From SABY01 sp964593705 (GTDB lineage: Bacteria; Bacteroidota; Bacteroidia; Bacteroidales; 4484-276), in NCBI GenBank assembly GCA_964593705.1, contig CAZQIV010000006.1:1-64000 (forward strand): a stretch of 64,000 nt of DNA, given 5' to 3'. Every line of letters starts with the position of its first letter. Position 1 is the first letter of the stretch. The translations under genes were made by a program, and so were the position numbers. Shown here piece after piece: positions 8,854 through 17,029 of this stretch. The notes beneath the pieces are model-generated. The model did not search any database. It was not told the origin of the DNA and worked only from the letters and a program-made list of their open reading frames with translations.

Positions 8854-8861
8854 CAAAGATA
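8854..8861 (-). promoter_or_regulatory. -7 element of the R-M operon, near-leaderless
   Basis: TATCTTTG on the minus strand (TAnnTTTG) ends 6 bases before the ATG at 8847, placing transcription start at or next to the start codon. No convincing -33 TTTG was found. Confidence 0.5.
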
Positions 8862-8963
8862 AATATTTTAACGACCGATAGGAATAATGAGTAGTTTTTT
8901 ATGGTATTAGATATCCTAATCATATCAGCCTTGTGTCATACAGAAATTGAATCATTCAGCAAG

Positions 8964-10667
8964 TTACCAAACAATAGTAGCAACAGCTTTTCCAGGAATG
9001 GTATAGCTGAAATACTTGTTTCCTTGCTTTACCCCAAACGTACTATCGCCATTGCCGTTATTACAAACAACCAATGCTTTGCTTCCATCTGTATTCTGGA
9101 AAGCTGCTGCATCAATGTCGGATAAACCCTGGGGCAAGGAAAATGCTACCCTCACTGCTCCGGGTCTTACAAACTTCGAAAAATGTGCAATGGCATAATA
9201 TTCTTCATTGTTGGTAATCTGTCCACTGGGATTATTGATGGTAACCACGCCGCGGCAATCATTACAGCCATTGTTTTGCGGACCCCAGTTTTGATCCAAT
9301 GCCAGGTTCCAAAGCAAGGCATTTTTCGACCAGTTGTTGGCTGTGCCTATAAAAATGTTTCGGGTGTTCCACATTAAATTGTCGCTGAAATTAGTTGCCC
9401 ATGCGCCACCCGAGATTTCGGTAAAGTACAAGCCTTTGTCGGGGTGCGCATTGTGAACGGTTGTCATAGCCGAAACTTCGCCGCCATAAGCATGAAATGC
9501 AGAACCTGCAATAAAGGATTTCGCTTCGGGATCGTTGAGAATGGAGATGGCGTAATCGGTGTTGTCCCAGTTGTGGTCGTAGATAATGATTTGGGTGTTG
9601 ATTCCCTGATTCTGAAATTTAGGATCAAGATGATCTTTAATAAAGGTGAGCTGTTCGATGGGCTGCATCTGCATACACGGGTAATTAGCCCAGTAGTAGA
9701 GGGGTTCGTTTTGTGGGGTGATGGCTGCAATGGTGATGCCTTCCGAAGCCATTTCCTGGATATACTTAACAAAATAGTCAGCATACACGCTGTAGCTGTT
9801 TGTTTTAAGCTGGCCACCTATCATACTGCCGTTGGTCTTCATCCAGGCAGGTGGACTCCATGGCGATCCCATGATATTAATTTCCGGCGAAATCCGGATA
9901 ATCTCTTTCAGAACGGGAATTAAGTCTGTCCGATCATTATCAAGCGAAAAATGTTCAAGGTCAAAATCTGTTTCTCCTGCCGGCATATCATCGTAGGTGT
10001 AATCGGAAAGCGAAAAATCGGAAGCGCCAATGGTTAACCGCAGGTAAGAAATGCCAATTCCTTCTTCAGGATCAAACAAGCTGGTGAGCAAGGCAGAACG
10101 TTCATTTGCATCTAAAACTTCATCGATTAGATAAGCAGATGAACCGGTAAGCGCTGCACCATAGCCTTCGATGGATTGAAACCTGGTAGCAGTATCAACA
10201 CTTATCAGTGGATAGCCCGAGCCGGATTCAGAAATCGTAAGTTCAGGCTCTTCGCTTAACAGTTTTGATTTATCGCCCCTGGTAAGCCACACTTCCGCTT
10301 TTCCAAGTTCCGGGTTTGGAATTTCATCTATGGTCACCTCCTGGCTGTCGGTGTCAGTAGCTCCGGCGGGTGAACTTGCAGTTAGAGTAGCTGTGTATTT
10401 TCCTGGTAAATTATAAATATGTACCGGGTTTATTTCGTTTGACACTGCCGAGCCGTCTCCAAAATCCCAGAATAGTTCCGAATAGTTTTGTGCCAGGCTT
10501 GTAAAAGATACTATCCTCAAATCGGAAGCATTAAAAGCAAAACTAAAATTGGCTGAAACTTCCGGCTCCGGATCGGGTGTTTCCGGGCTGTCTTCCTTAC
10601 AAGCTATGGTTTGGGAAAGGATTATAAAGAACAAAATTACAGTACTCAGCTTAAAAATAATTTTCAT
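8964..10667 (-). CDS. GH30 glycosidase lipoprotein with PKD domain
   Basis: A 567-residue surface lipoprotein. The ATG at 10667 starts a lipoprotein signal ending in TIACKED (an in-frame ATG at 10694 adds nine implausible residues). A PKD domain (~residues 35-115; FWDFGDGS) precedes a GH30 catalytic domain with SIEGYGAALTGSSA at its start. The general acid/base glutamate lies in ITPQNEP and the nucleophile in LYFTEISGG, both present. GH30 in SusCD loci is typically a beta-1,6-glucanase or beta-glucosidase; the exact linkage here is inference. It lies downstream of susD and completes the leftward locus. PKD domains also occur in the locus lipoprotein at 15901-16866, with strikingly similar wording (NYSELFWDFGD vs NYSSLSWEFGD). 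Confidence 0.9.
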   Translation of the reverse strand: MKIIFKLSTVILFFIILSQTIACKEDSPETPDPEPEVSANFSFAFNASDLRIVSFTSLAQNYSELFWDFGDGSAVSNEINPVHIYNLPGKYTATLTASSPAGATDTDSQEVTIDEIPNPELGKAEVWLTRGDKSKLLSEEPELTISESGSGYPLISVDTATRFQSIEGYGAALTGSSAYLIDEVLDANERSALLTSLFDPEEGIGISYLRLTIGASDFSLSDYTYDDMPAGETDFDLEHFSLDNDRTDLIPVLKEIIRISPEINIMGSPWSPPAWMKTNGSMIGGQLKTNSYSVYADYFVKYIQEMASEGITIAAITPQNEPLYYWANYPCMQMQPIEQLTFIKDHLDPKFQNQGINTQIIIYDHNWDNTDYAISILNDPEAKSFIAGSAFHAYGGEVSAMTTVHNAHPDKGLYFTEISGGAWATNFSDNLMWNTRNIFIGTANNWSKNALLWNLALDQNWGPQNNGCNDCRGVVTINNPSGQITNNEEYYAIAHFSKFVRPGAVRVAFSLPQGLSDIDAAAFQNTDGSKALVVCNNGNGDSTFGVKQGNKYFSYTIPGKAVATIVW

Positions 10668-10886
10668 TTGACTAAAAATTGGCCACAGATGCACGGATGA
10701 AATTGAATGATATTACTCCATTGGAGTCCTATGGACATTTATGCCTGTGGGTGTTAATAATTATAATTGCCTGCCCGTCTTCATGGCGGGAACATTTTAT
10801 TGTAAAGAATTAAAATAGATATTTCTATTTTTTTTCGGTGTTTAAAGTTAGATTCTAATTACAGTATGTTTATATGTTGGCTAATT

Positions 10887-11102
10887 TTATTCAATGACAG
10901 GAAAAGGGATGCTGTATTTTACCCGGTATTGATTTATCACCTGGATGTAGTTTAATTGGGCAAAATCATCATCCTCAAATTGTTCGCCTGTATCTTCGCA
11001 TTTGTACGAATGAAACAACACCTTGAATTCATCTTTTCGAAAACTCATGGTTCTCAACTCTTTTACAATGCTCATTTCTTTACCTGTAAATGGACTTTTC
11101 AT
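10887..11102 (-). pseudogene. Truncated MqsA/YgiT-like antitoxin
   Basis: A 71-codon frame beginning MKSPFTGKEMSIVKELR and containing FRKDEFKVLFHSYKCEDTG and QVINQYRVKYSIPFP. This closely follows the N-terminal domain of a Bacteroidota antitoxin-like DNA-binding protein family in which a helix-turn-helix domain normally follows IPFP. Here the frame stops immediately after that point, so the DNA-binding half is missing. It lies between susD and the GH30 gene, on the same strand, and interrupts the polysaccharide locus. No toxin partner is visible. Confidence 0.55.
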
Positions 11103-11129
11103 TTTGGGGTGAATTGTTAGATTTATCCT

Positions 11130-11255
11130 CGCTTTGCTCGGATGTAATAGATCGTCATTTGCGCTTCGCGTGTCATTAATTGCTTCGCGTCATTTGGCTT
11201 CGCCGTAATTTGCGCTTCGCGTGTTATTTGCCCTTTGGGCGTAATTTATCGGTTA
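11130..11255. repeat. Degenerate TTCGCGT-type repeats
   Basis: About five imperfect ~18-22-bp units around the theme (GC)GCTTCGCGTGTcATT are strung together between 11130 and 11245 and run straight into the 10-bp array. Several units are self-complementary (GCTTCGC, GCCCTTTGGGC). They occupy the 304-bp gap between the truncated antitoxin and susD together with that array; no gene is seen. Confidence 0.6.
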
Positions 11256-11260
11256 CAACC

Positions 11261-11390
11261 AATGACAACAAATGACAACAAATGACAACAAATGACTATC
11301 AATGACAACCAATGACTATCAATGACAACCAATGACAACCAATGACTATCAATGACAACCAATGACTATCAATGACAACCAATGACTTTC
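11261..11390. repeat. 10-bp tandem array, 13 units
   Basis: Thirteen consecutive 10-bp units with no indels: three AATGACAACA, then an alternation of AATGACAACC and AATGACTATC, ending in AATGACTTTC. The constant AATGAC part recurs every 10 bp, about one helical turn. The array ends 16 bp from the susD stop codon. Confidence 0.95.
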
Positions 11391-11406
11391 CATTACATTC
11401 TATTTT

Positions 11407-12864
11407 CTAATACCCCTCATTCTGCTCCAAATTGGAATTTTTATCCATCTCTGCCTGTGGGATTGGCCAGATCAAACGATTGGGAGTTAAGTTATAGCCC
11501 AATGGAGTAACCCCATCCGGGCCTTTGGCGTTGTTCATTACTTCGATGGCGCGGCCTGTGCGTTTCAGGTCAAACCAACGGTGGCCTTCGAAGGCCAGCT
11601 CAAGCCTGCGTTCTTTTTCGATGGCAAGGCGCATGGCATCCTGGCTGGAAGCTGTCGTATTGGCCAGATTTACCCGGCTTCTGATTTGATTCATCAGTTC
11701 AGCGGCTCCGGCAACACCGCCCAATTCGTTAAAAGCCTCGGCTTTAAGCAAGAGGATATCGGCAAGGCGGATGAATATATAGTTTTGCGGACTTGGTGAT
11801 TCCGCTATCCGGTATTTGTTGATGAAGGGATAATTGTTTTGTGGCCACTTGGAATCGCTCCAACTGCCCGTTACATCATCAAAAAATATTGAAGACGTTT
11901 TTCTAATATTATCCTGTTCATCATCAAAAGCTTTTACCAAATCGTTGGACGGGATATTGAATTTTTTCCAGTCCATGCCACGAAACATGCTCACACCCCA
12001 GTTCCCGCTTGAGCTTGTTCCATCGTAGTTTATCTCAAAAATCGATTCCTCAGAATTTTCGTGCATGTTGTCCCACAGTTCATCGTAATTGGGTAATAAA
12101 CTGTATGGCCCGGCAATTACTGCATCGCAATATTGCGAAACCTTGCTCCAGTCGTGGGGTTCGTGAGTTGCATACACTTTTGCCAACACGGCATTAACAG
12201 CTCCTTTTGTAATATAGTTTTTGTTTATTGCTGTTACCGGCACATTCGGAAGCGCAGTTTCAAGGTCAGCGATTATTTGTGTATAAACCGAGTCTGCCGG
12301 GGTTCGTGGTGGAAATAATGTTGGTAAGATTTCAAGGTTAAAAGTGCCCACCGATTCGAGTACCAGGGGAACATCGCTATAAAGCTGCACGAGGTAAAAA
12401 TACATGTAAGCCCTGATGAATGAAGCCTCGGCGATAATCTCTAATCTTCGGGTTTCGGTAAGGAGTGTATCGGTAACCAGATTTACATTGTTAATAACCA
12501 GGTTGGCTTTTCCGATGGTGGAATACAAATAAGCCCAATCGCGGGTAATGTTTAAGTTGGTGGCATCAATGTTAAAATCATCAATCTGGAAGTTGGCCGA
12601 GTTATCGGCACCGGCGTAGGCATCGTCCGATTGCGCATCGCCATTCACAAAATAATCCAATTCCCAGTACTCATTTCTAAAATCGCCGTAAACACCTGCC
12701 AGGGCAGCTTCGGCCTCGCTGGCCGATTTGTACAAAACTGAATCGGAGCTTATGTTTTCAACGGCTATCCCGCTTGATTCGGGTTTGAGGTCGAGAAACT
12801 TTTCGCACGAAATGAAGGATGTGAGAATTATCGCGGATAATAGTATTTGAAATAACTTTTTCAT
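11407..12864 (-). CDS. SusD-like glycan-binding lipoprotein
   Basis: A 485-residue SusD/RagB family lipoprotein with lipobox SFISC (Cys 20) followed by EKFLDLKP, the usual SusD start. TPR-like helices carry AYLYSTIGKANLVINNV and AEASFIRAYMYFYLVQLYSDVPL, and the C-terminus carries RRLELAFEGHRWFDLKRTGRA, all hallmark segments. It forms the lid of the SusC transporter and binds oligosaccharide at the outer surface. The gene starts 11 bp after the susC stop in the same operon. Its partners (GH30, PKD lipoprotein) suggest a beta-glucan ligand. Confidence 0.96.
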   Translation of the reverse strand: MKKLFQILLSAIILTSFISCEKFLDLKPESSGIAVENISSDSVLYKSASEAEAALAGVYGDFRNEYWELDYFVNGDAQSDDAYAGADNSANFQIDDFNIDATNLNITRDWAYLYSTIGKANLVINNVNLVTDTLLTETRRLEIIAEASFIRAYMYFYLVQLYSDVPLVLESVGTFNLEILPTLFPPRTPADSVYTQIIADLETALPNVPVTAINKNYITKGAVNAVLAKVYATHEPHDWSKVSQYCDAVIAGPYSLLPNYDELWDNMHENSEESIFEINYDGTSSSGNWGVSMFRGMDWKKFNIPSNDLVKAFDDEQDNIRKTSSIFFDDVTGSWSDSKWPQNNYPFINKYRIAESPSPQNYIFIRLADILLLKAEAFNELGGVAGAAELMNQIRSRVNLANTTASSQDAMRLAIEKERRLELAFEGHRWFDLKRTGRAIEVMNNAKGPDGVTPLGYNLTPNRLIWPIPQAEMDKNSNLEQNEGY

Positions 12865-12875
12865 GATTGTATATA

Positions 12876-15827
12876 TTAGAATTCAACATTTAATCCAACA
12901 ATGAAAGTCCTGGCTTGCGGATAGGTGCCATAGTCGATACCTAATTCGGTGGCGCTGTTGCCAAAGGCATTCACCTCGGGGTCGAAGCCACTGTAATTGG
13001 TGAAGGTAAGCAGGTTTTGGCCGGTAAAATACACCGAAAGTTTTTTGATGGCCTTAAATTTATCGCCGGCCTTTATCAGGTTGTAGGCAAGGGTAATTGC
13101 TTTAAGGCGAACATAAGAACCGTCTTCCACAAAGCGGTTTGAGTTTCTTACGTTGTCCATGTTTCCTACCCTGGGGATGTCAGTAATTTGTCCGGGTTCA
13201 GTCCATCGGTTCAATACGGCTGTTGACTGGTTTTTGCTGTCGAACATTCCCTCCAGGTCGATGCGGGTGGCGTTGAAGATATCGTTGCCATAACTTCCCT
13301 GGAAGAAAATACTCAAATCAAATCTTTTGTACGAGAGGCTGTTGGAAAATCCAAAGATGAAATCCGGTTGTGCATCACCAATCACGGTGCGGTCGCTGCT
13401 GTTCACAGTGCCATTGCCATCCACATCGCTAAAAATTAAATCGCCGGTTGCGGGATCAACACCTTCCGAAATATAGCCGAAGAATGAGCCGAGGGGCAGG
13501 CCGGGTTTAACAATGCTTACATCGGAGTTGTTGCTATAAATCCTTCCGAAATAATATACCGGGGTGTATTCCAATGCTGTTACTTCGTTTCGGTTAAAGG
13601 ACATGTTAAAATTGGTGTTCCATTTAATTTCTCTATCAACCATTACGGCACCCAGGTCAAATTCTATCCCTTTGTTTTCGATATCGCCGGCATTGGTTTG
13701 TATGGTGGTGATGGGCAGTGTACTCGGCAACTGCACATTGAGTAGTACATCATTTGTTTTTTTAATGTAGGCATCCATAGTAAATGTTAATCGTGCATTG
13801 AACATGGTAAGATCAAAACCGATATTCGATTGTGTTGTGGTTTCCCAGCGCAAATTAGGATTTCCGTAAGAATATTGATAGGTGGCAGGTCCCGAAAGAG
13901 GATTTGTAGGTGTTACTCGTGAATAGCCTATTAGTCCATATTGTGCATAGTTAGGAATGCCTTCCTGGTTGCCATTTTTACCCCAGCCGCCGCGAATCTT
14001 CAAATCATCGATAACTTCGATATCTTTCATAAATTTTTCGGATGAGATGCGCCAGCCTGCCGAGAACGATGGCATGGTTCCCCACTGATGTGCCAGTTTG
14101 GATGATCCATCGCGACGGACACTTACGGTAAGATAATACTTGCTGGAATAATCGTAGGTTGCTCTACCGAAAAATGATGCCAGTGCCCATTCATCGCGGG
14201 CAGTATTTCCGCTAATCGTATTGGCAGCATTGATTGTTTGCACAGATATGTCAGCCGGAAAATCGTTGCCTTCGATGTAGGTATTGTTGCCCTGATATTT
14301 TTGCAAACTATTTCCCAGCAATGCCGAAACATTGTGTTTGCCGAAGGTTTTTGCATAGTTCAGGGTGTTTTCCCATAGCCAGGTAAAACCAACCCATTTG
14401 TTCGACCGCCCGATGCCATTGTTAACACGGCCATAATTTGTGCGAAAGGGATCAAGGTAATAATCCCACTGGCTGTTGTGGGCATCAGCGCCAATTTTGG
14501 TATTGAATTTTAGTTCGGGCATCAACCGCACTTCGGCATCTATGTTTCCCGTCATTCGGTTGTTGATGGTTTGCTGATTGGGGCCATCCATGTATGCGAT
14601 GGGGTTTTCCCACGAAGGCTGAAAAGGATTGGGGTCATACCAGGTTTTATCGGTTAGTTCAAAACCGGGGTCATTTTCTCCCTGCCAGGTATTTAAAAAT
14701 GGAGGTGTGTTCAAGGCACTCATAATTACACCGCCCCTGCCTGAGCTTGCATTGTCGGGGGTGTCTTTGGTATCAACTCTTAGTACATTAATGCTTGTTT
14801 TAATTTTGAGCCAGGGTTTGATCTCATTGTCAAGATTTAGCCTTACAGAATAACGGTCAAATTTTGCCGGATTTACGATTCCTTCATCACTCAAATAACC
14901 GATCGAAAGAAAATATTGCGATTTTTCCGATCCTCCCGAAAACGAAAACTGGTAGGATTGGGTTTGGCCGGTGCCAAAGGTTTTGTCGCTCCAGTTATTA
15001 AAATCGGTGCGCGAAGGGTCGATGCTTCCTGGCGAAATTTCTTCCATCAAATCGCGGTAACGCCGGGTATTTAAAACGTCGATGGTTTTGCGAAGGTTCG
15101 AGATACCATAATAAGTATTGAAACTTAAGGTAGGTTCGCTGCTTTTACCGCGTTTGGTAGTAATTAGTACAACGCCATTTGCTGCACGAGCCCCGTAAAT
15201 GGCCGCCGATGAAGCATCTTTTAAAACGCTCATGGTCGCGATGTCGTTTGCGTTTAAGCCGTTTACATCGGTGGTAGGCACGCCGTCAACCACGTAAAGT
15301 GGTTCGTTGCCTGCCAATACCGAGGTGGCTCCCCGAACGCGAACCGAAAGACCTGCCCCCGGTTTTCCGCTGGGTTGCACAACCTGCACGCCGGCAGCCT
15401 TGCCCTGCAATGCCTGGGCCGGCGAAGTAATGGGTCGGTCTTTAATATCATTTTCACCAACCACCGAAACAGCGGTTGTTAAATCCTTTTTCTTTTGTGT
15501 TCCATAGCCTATCACAATTACTTCATTAAGGGTTTGTGCAGTTTCCATTAAAACTACATCAATAATTGTTTGATTTGTGATGGATATTTCCTGCGCTGCA
15601 AACCCGATATAGCTGAATTTTAAAGTGCCTTCAGCGGCTGATATTTGATAAGACCCATCAATATCGGTGGTTGTTCCACTCAGTGTTCCGACTATTTGAA
15701 CCGTTGCACCCGGAATTCCATCGCCATTAATATCGGTAACTTTACCCGAAATCATCCTTTCCTGTCCAAGCAGCGAAATCGTTAAGCCGATAGTTAAAAA
15801 CAGTGTAAATATTTTTTTCATCTTCAA
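12876..15827 (-). CDS. SusC-like TonB-dependent outer-membrane transporter
   Basis: A 983-residue SusC/RagA transporter: signal peptide (to ~residue 21), a carboxypeptidase-regulatory-like beta-sandwich (ISGKVTDINGDGIPGATV onward, ~25-95), a TonB-box-like EVIVIGYG, the plug domain (~115-225; LKDASSAAIYGARAANGVVLITTKRGK) and a 22-strand-type barrel ending in aromatic ...GLNVEF. It imports oligosaccharides using the proton motive force through TonB. It is followed at once by its susD partner and preceded by the PKD lipoprotein gene, 73 bp upstream. Confidence 0.97.
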   Translation of the reverse strand: MKMKKIFTLFLTIGLTISLLGQERMISGKVTDINGDGIPGATVQIVGTLSGTTTDIDGSYQISAAEGTLKFSYIGFAAQEISITNQTIIDVVLMETAQTLNEVIVIGYGTQKKKDLTTAVSVVGENDIKDRPITSPAQALQGKAAGVQVVQPSGKPGAGLSVRVRGATSVLAGNEPLYVVDGVPTTDVNGLNANDIATMSVLKDASSAAIYGARAANGVVLITTKRGKSSEPTLSFNTYYGISNLRKTIDVLNTRRYRDLMEEISPGSIDPSRTDFNNWSDKTFGTGQTQSYQFSFSGGSEKSQYFLSIGYLSDEGIVNPAKFDRYSVRLNLDNEIKPWLKIKTSINVLRVDTKDTPDNASSGRGGVIMSALNTPPFLNTWQGENDPGFELTDKTWYDPNPFQPSWENPIAYMDGPNQQTINNRMTGNIDAEVRLMPELKFNTKIGADAHNSQWDYYLDPFRTNYGRVNNGIGRSNKWVGFTWLWENTLNYAKTFGKHNVSALLGNSLQKYQGNNTYIEGNDFPADISVQTINAANTISGNTARDEWALASFFGRATYDYSSKYYLTVSVRRDGSSKLAHQWGTMPSFSAGWRISSEKFMKDIEVIDDLKIRGGWGKNGNQEGIPNYAQYGLIGYSRVTPTNPLSGPATYQYSYGNPNLRWETTTQSNIGFDLTMFNARLTFTMDAYIKKTNDVLLNVQLPSTLPITTIQTNAGDIENKGIEFDLGAVMVDREIKWNTNFNMSFNRNEVTALEYTPVYYFGRIYSNNSDVSIVKPGLPLGSFFGYISEGVDPATGDLIFSDVDGNGTVNSSDRTVIGDAQPDFIFGFSNSLSYKRFDLSIFFQGSYGNDIFNATRIDLEGMFDSKNQSTAVLNRWTEPGQITDIPRVGNMDNVRNSNRFVEDGSYVRLKAITLAYNLIKAGDKFKAIKKLSVYFTGQNLLTFTNYSGFDPEVNAFGNSATELGIDYGTYPQARTFIVGLNVEF

Positions 15828-15900
15828 TTGGAGTTAGAATTTATTTTGAGCCATTTTGGATAGTAATAATTTGGTGTTGTTTAAAAGTGAATACATTTTG

Positions 15901-16866
15901 CTATTTCGTGCCGGGGAGTGGGGGTTCATCATCAGGATTGTCGTAATGAACCAAAACATAGCGCCAGTATCCACTGGGATCAGGATCGGGCAATTCAAAT
16001 TTATAATTGGCCTGAATGATGAGTGTGTCAACAGCTCCATCGGTCAATTTTATCACATCATAAACCACCGAATCCTGAACCATCGGGTTTAATTTTGTAA
16101 CTTCATATTCGGTGGCTGATTTAAAAAAGCCAACAAAAGCACCGTTACCAAAAGCTTTAAGTTTTGGTTCTATTCCGTTTACCAGTTCAAACTGGTGTGT
16201 TCCACTTCCCCAGGGCGAACAATCTTCGCCAAGTGTGTTGACCATATTATCGGTGCTATCACAAATATTTGCAGGTGTAAAAATACCACCCTCTCTCCAA
16301 AAGTCTCCATTAGTATTAAATACCAGCGAACCATCACGCCCAAAAGTCCATTCATCGTTAAACATACAAGGGCGAAGTTCGAGTTCGTTGTTATTTAAAC
16401 CAACTGCCCACCATATTGTAGAGTGATTAATTGGCCCTACTTCCAGGGGATAATCTCCGGTACTCACATCACGGAGCAGTTTCCATGTTTTTGAAGTCTC
16501 GCCTACCAGTTTTGTGAGTTCAGCGTTTGGATCGCTAACCGTTACTTTTTTTGTATAGGTGTCGGTAGTTTCTCCACCATCGAGCCAGGTGGCTTTGAGC
16601 GTTACATTATATTCGCCCACACTTTCAAAGGAATGTACAGGGTTTTCATCGGTGGATATTGCTGAATTATCTCCAAATTCCCATGACAATGATGAGTAGT
16701 TTTTCGACCAGTTGGTAAAAGCTACCTTTTTATAGTCACTCGAATCAGCCTGGTAAGTAAAACTCGCCAGTATTTCCAGGTCGTTATTATCCTTATCGCA
16801 GGAATACAAAAAGGCAAAAGCGAAAAGCATTAAAGCTGCCACATTCCATTTCACTATATTTCTCAT
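15901..16866 (-). CDS. PKD-domain lipoprotein of the first Sus locus
   Basis: A 321-residue lipoprotein (lipobox LYSC, Cys 23). A PKD domain occupies ~residues 30-110 (SSLSWEFGDNSAIS, NPVHSFESVGEYNVTLKA). The C-terminal ~200 residues form a beta-rich domain with ETSKTWKLLRDVSTGDYPLE and many tryptophans, a type seen in surface proteins of beta-glucan loci. It is the first gene of the leftward operon (then susC, susD) and likely acts as a surface glycan-binding protein in the position usually held by SusE. No catalytic residues are apparent. Confidence 0.75.
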   Translation of the reverse strand: MRNIVKWNVAALMLFAFAFLYSCDKDNNDLEILASFTYQADSSDYKKVAFTNWSKNYSSLSWEFGDNSAISTDENPVHSFESVGEYNVTLKATWLDGGETTDTYTKKVTVSDPNAELTKLVGETSKTWKLLRDVSTGDYPLEVGPINHSTIWWAVGLNNNELELRPCMFNDEWTFGRDGSLVFNTNGDFWREGGIFTPANICDSTDNMVNTLGEDCSPWGSGTHQFELVNGIEPKLKAFGNGAFVGFFKSATEYEVTKLNPMVQDSVVYDVIKLTDGAVDTLIIQANYKFELPDPDPSGYWRYVLVHYDNPDDEPPLPGTK

Positions 16867-16926
16867 TATTGTAAAAATTAATTATTAACGAAATTGACGT
16901 TTTTTGAAACTTCATATCTTATGGTG

Positions 16927-16934
16927 CAAAAATA
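16927..16934 (-). promoter_or_regulatory. -7 element of the first Sus operon
   Basis: TATTTTTG on the minus strand, 60 bp before the ATG of the PKD lipoprotein; an exact TAnnTTTG match. No clear -33 box. Confidence 0.5.
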
Positions 16935-16981
16935 TGAATAATAAAATTTGATTAATAAAATAAGCGTATTAATTCACATAA

Positions 16982-17010
16982 AAAAAGGGGGGCAAAGTTG
17001 CCCCCCCTTT
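16982..17010 (-). terminator. Terminator of the 746-residue gene
   Basis: A GC-rich hairpin: AAGGGGGGCAA around 16985-16995 pairing with TTGCCCCCCCTT around 16999-17010 with a 3-4-base loop, followed on the minus strand by a T run. It separates the 746-residue gene from the first Sus operon. Confidence 0.85.
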
Positions 17011-17029
17011 CCACTATGAAAAACTTTAC

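Noticed and set aside
11261..11390. CRISPR-like array
   Set aside because: Units are 10 bp and contiguous with no spacers, and no cas genes are nearby.
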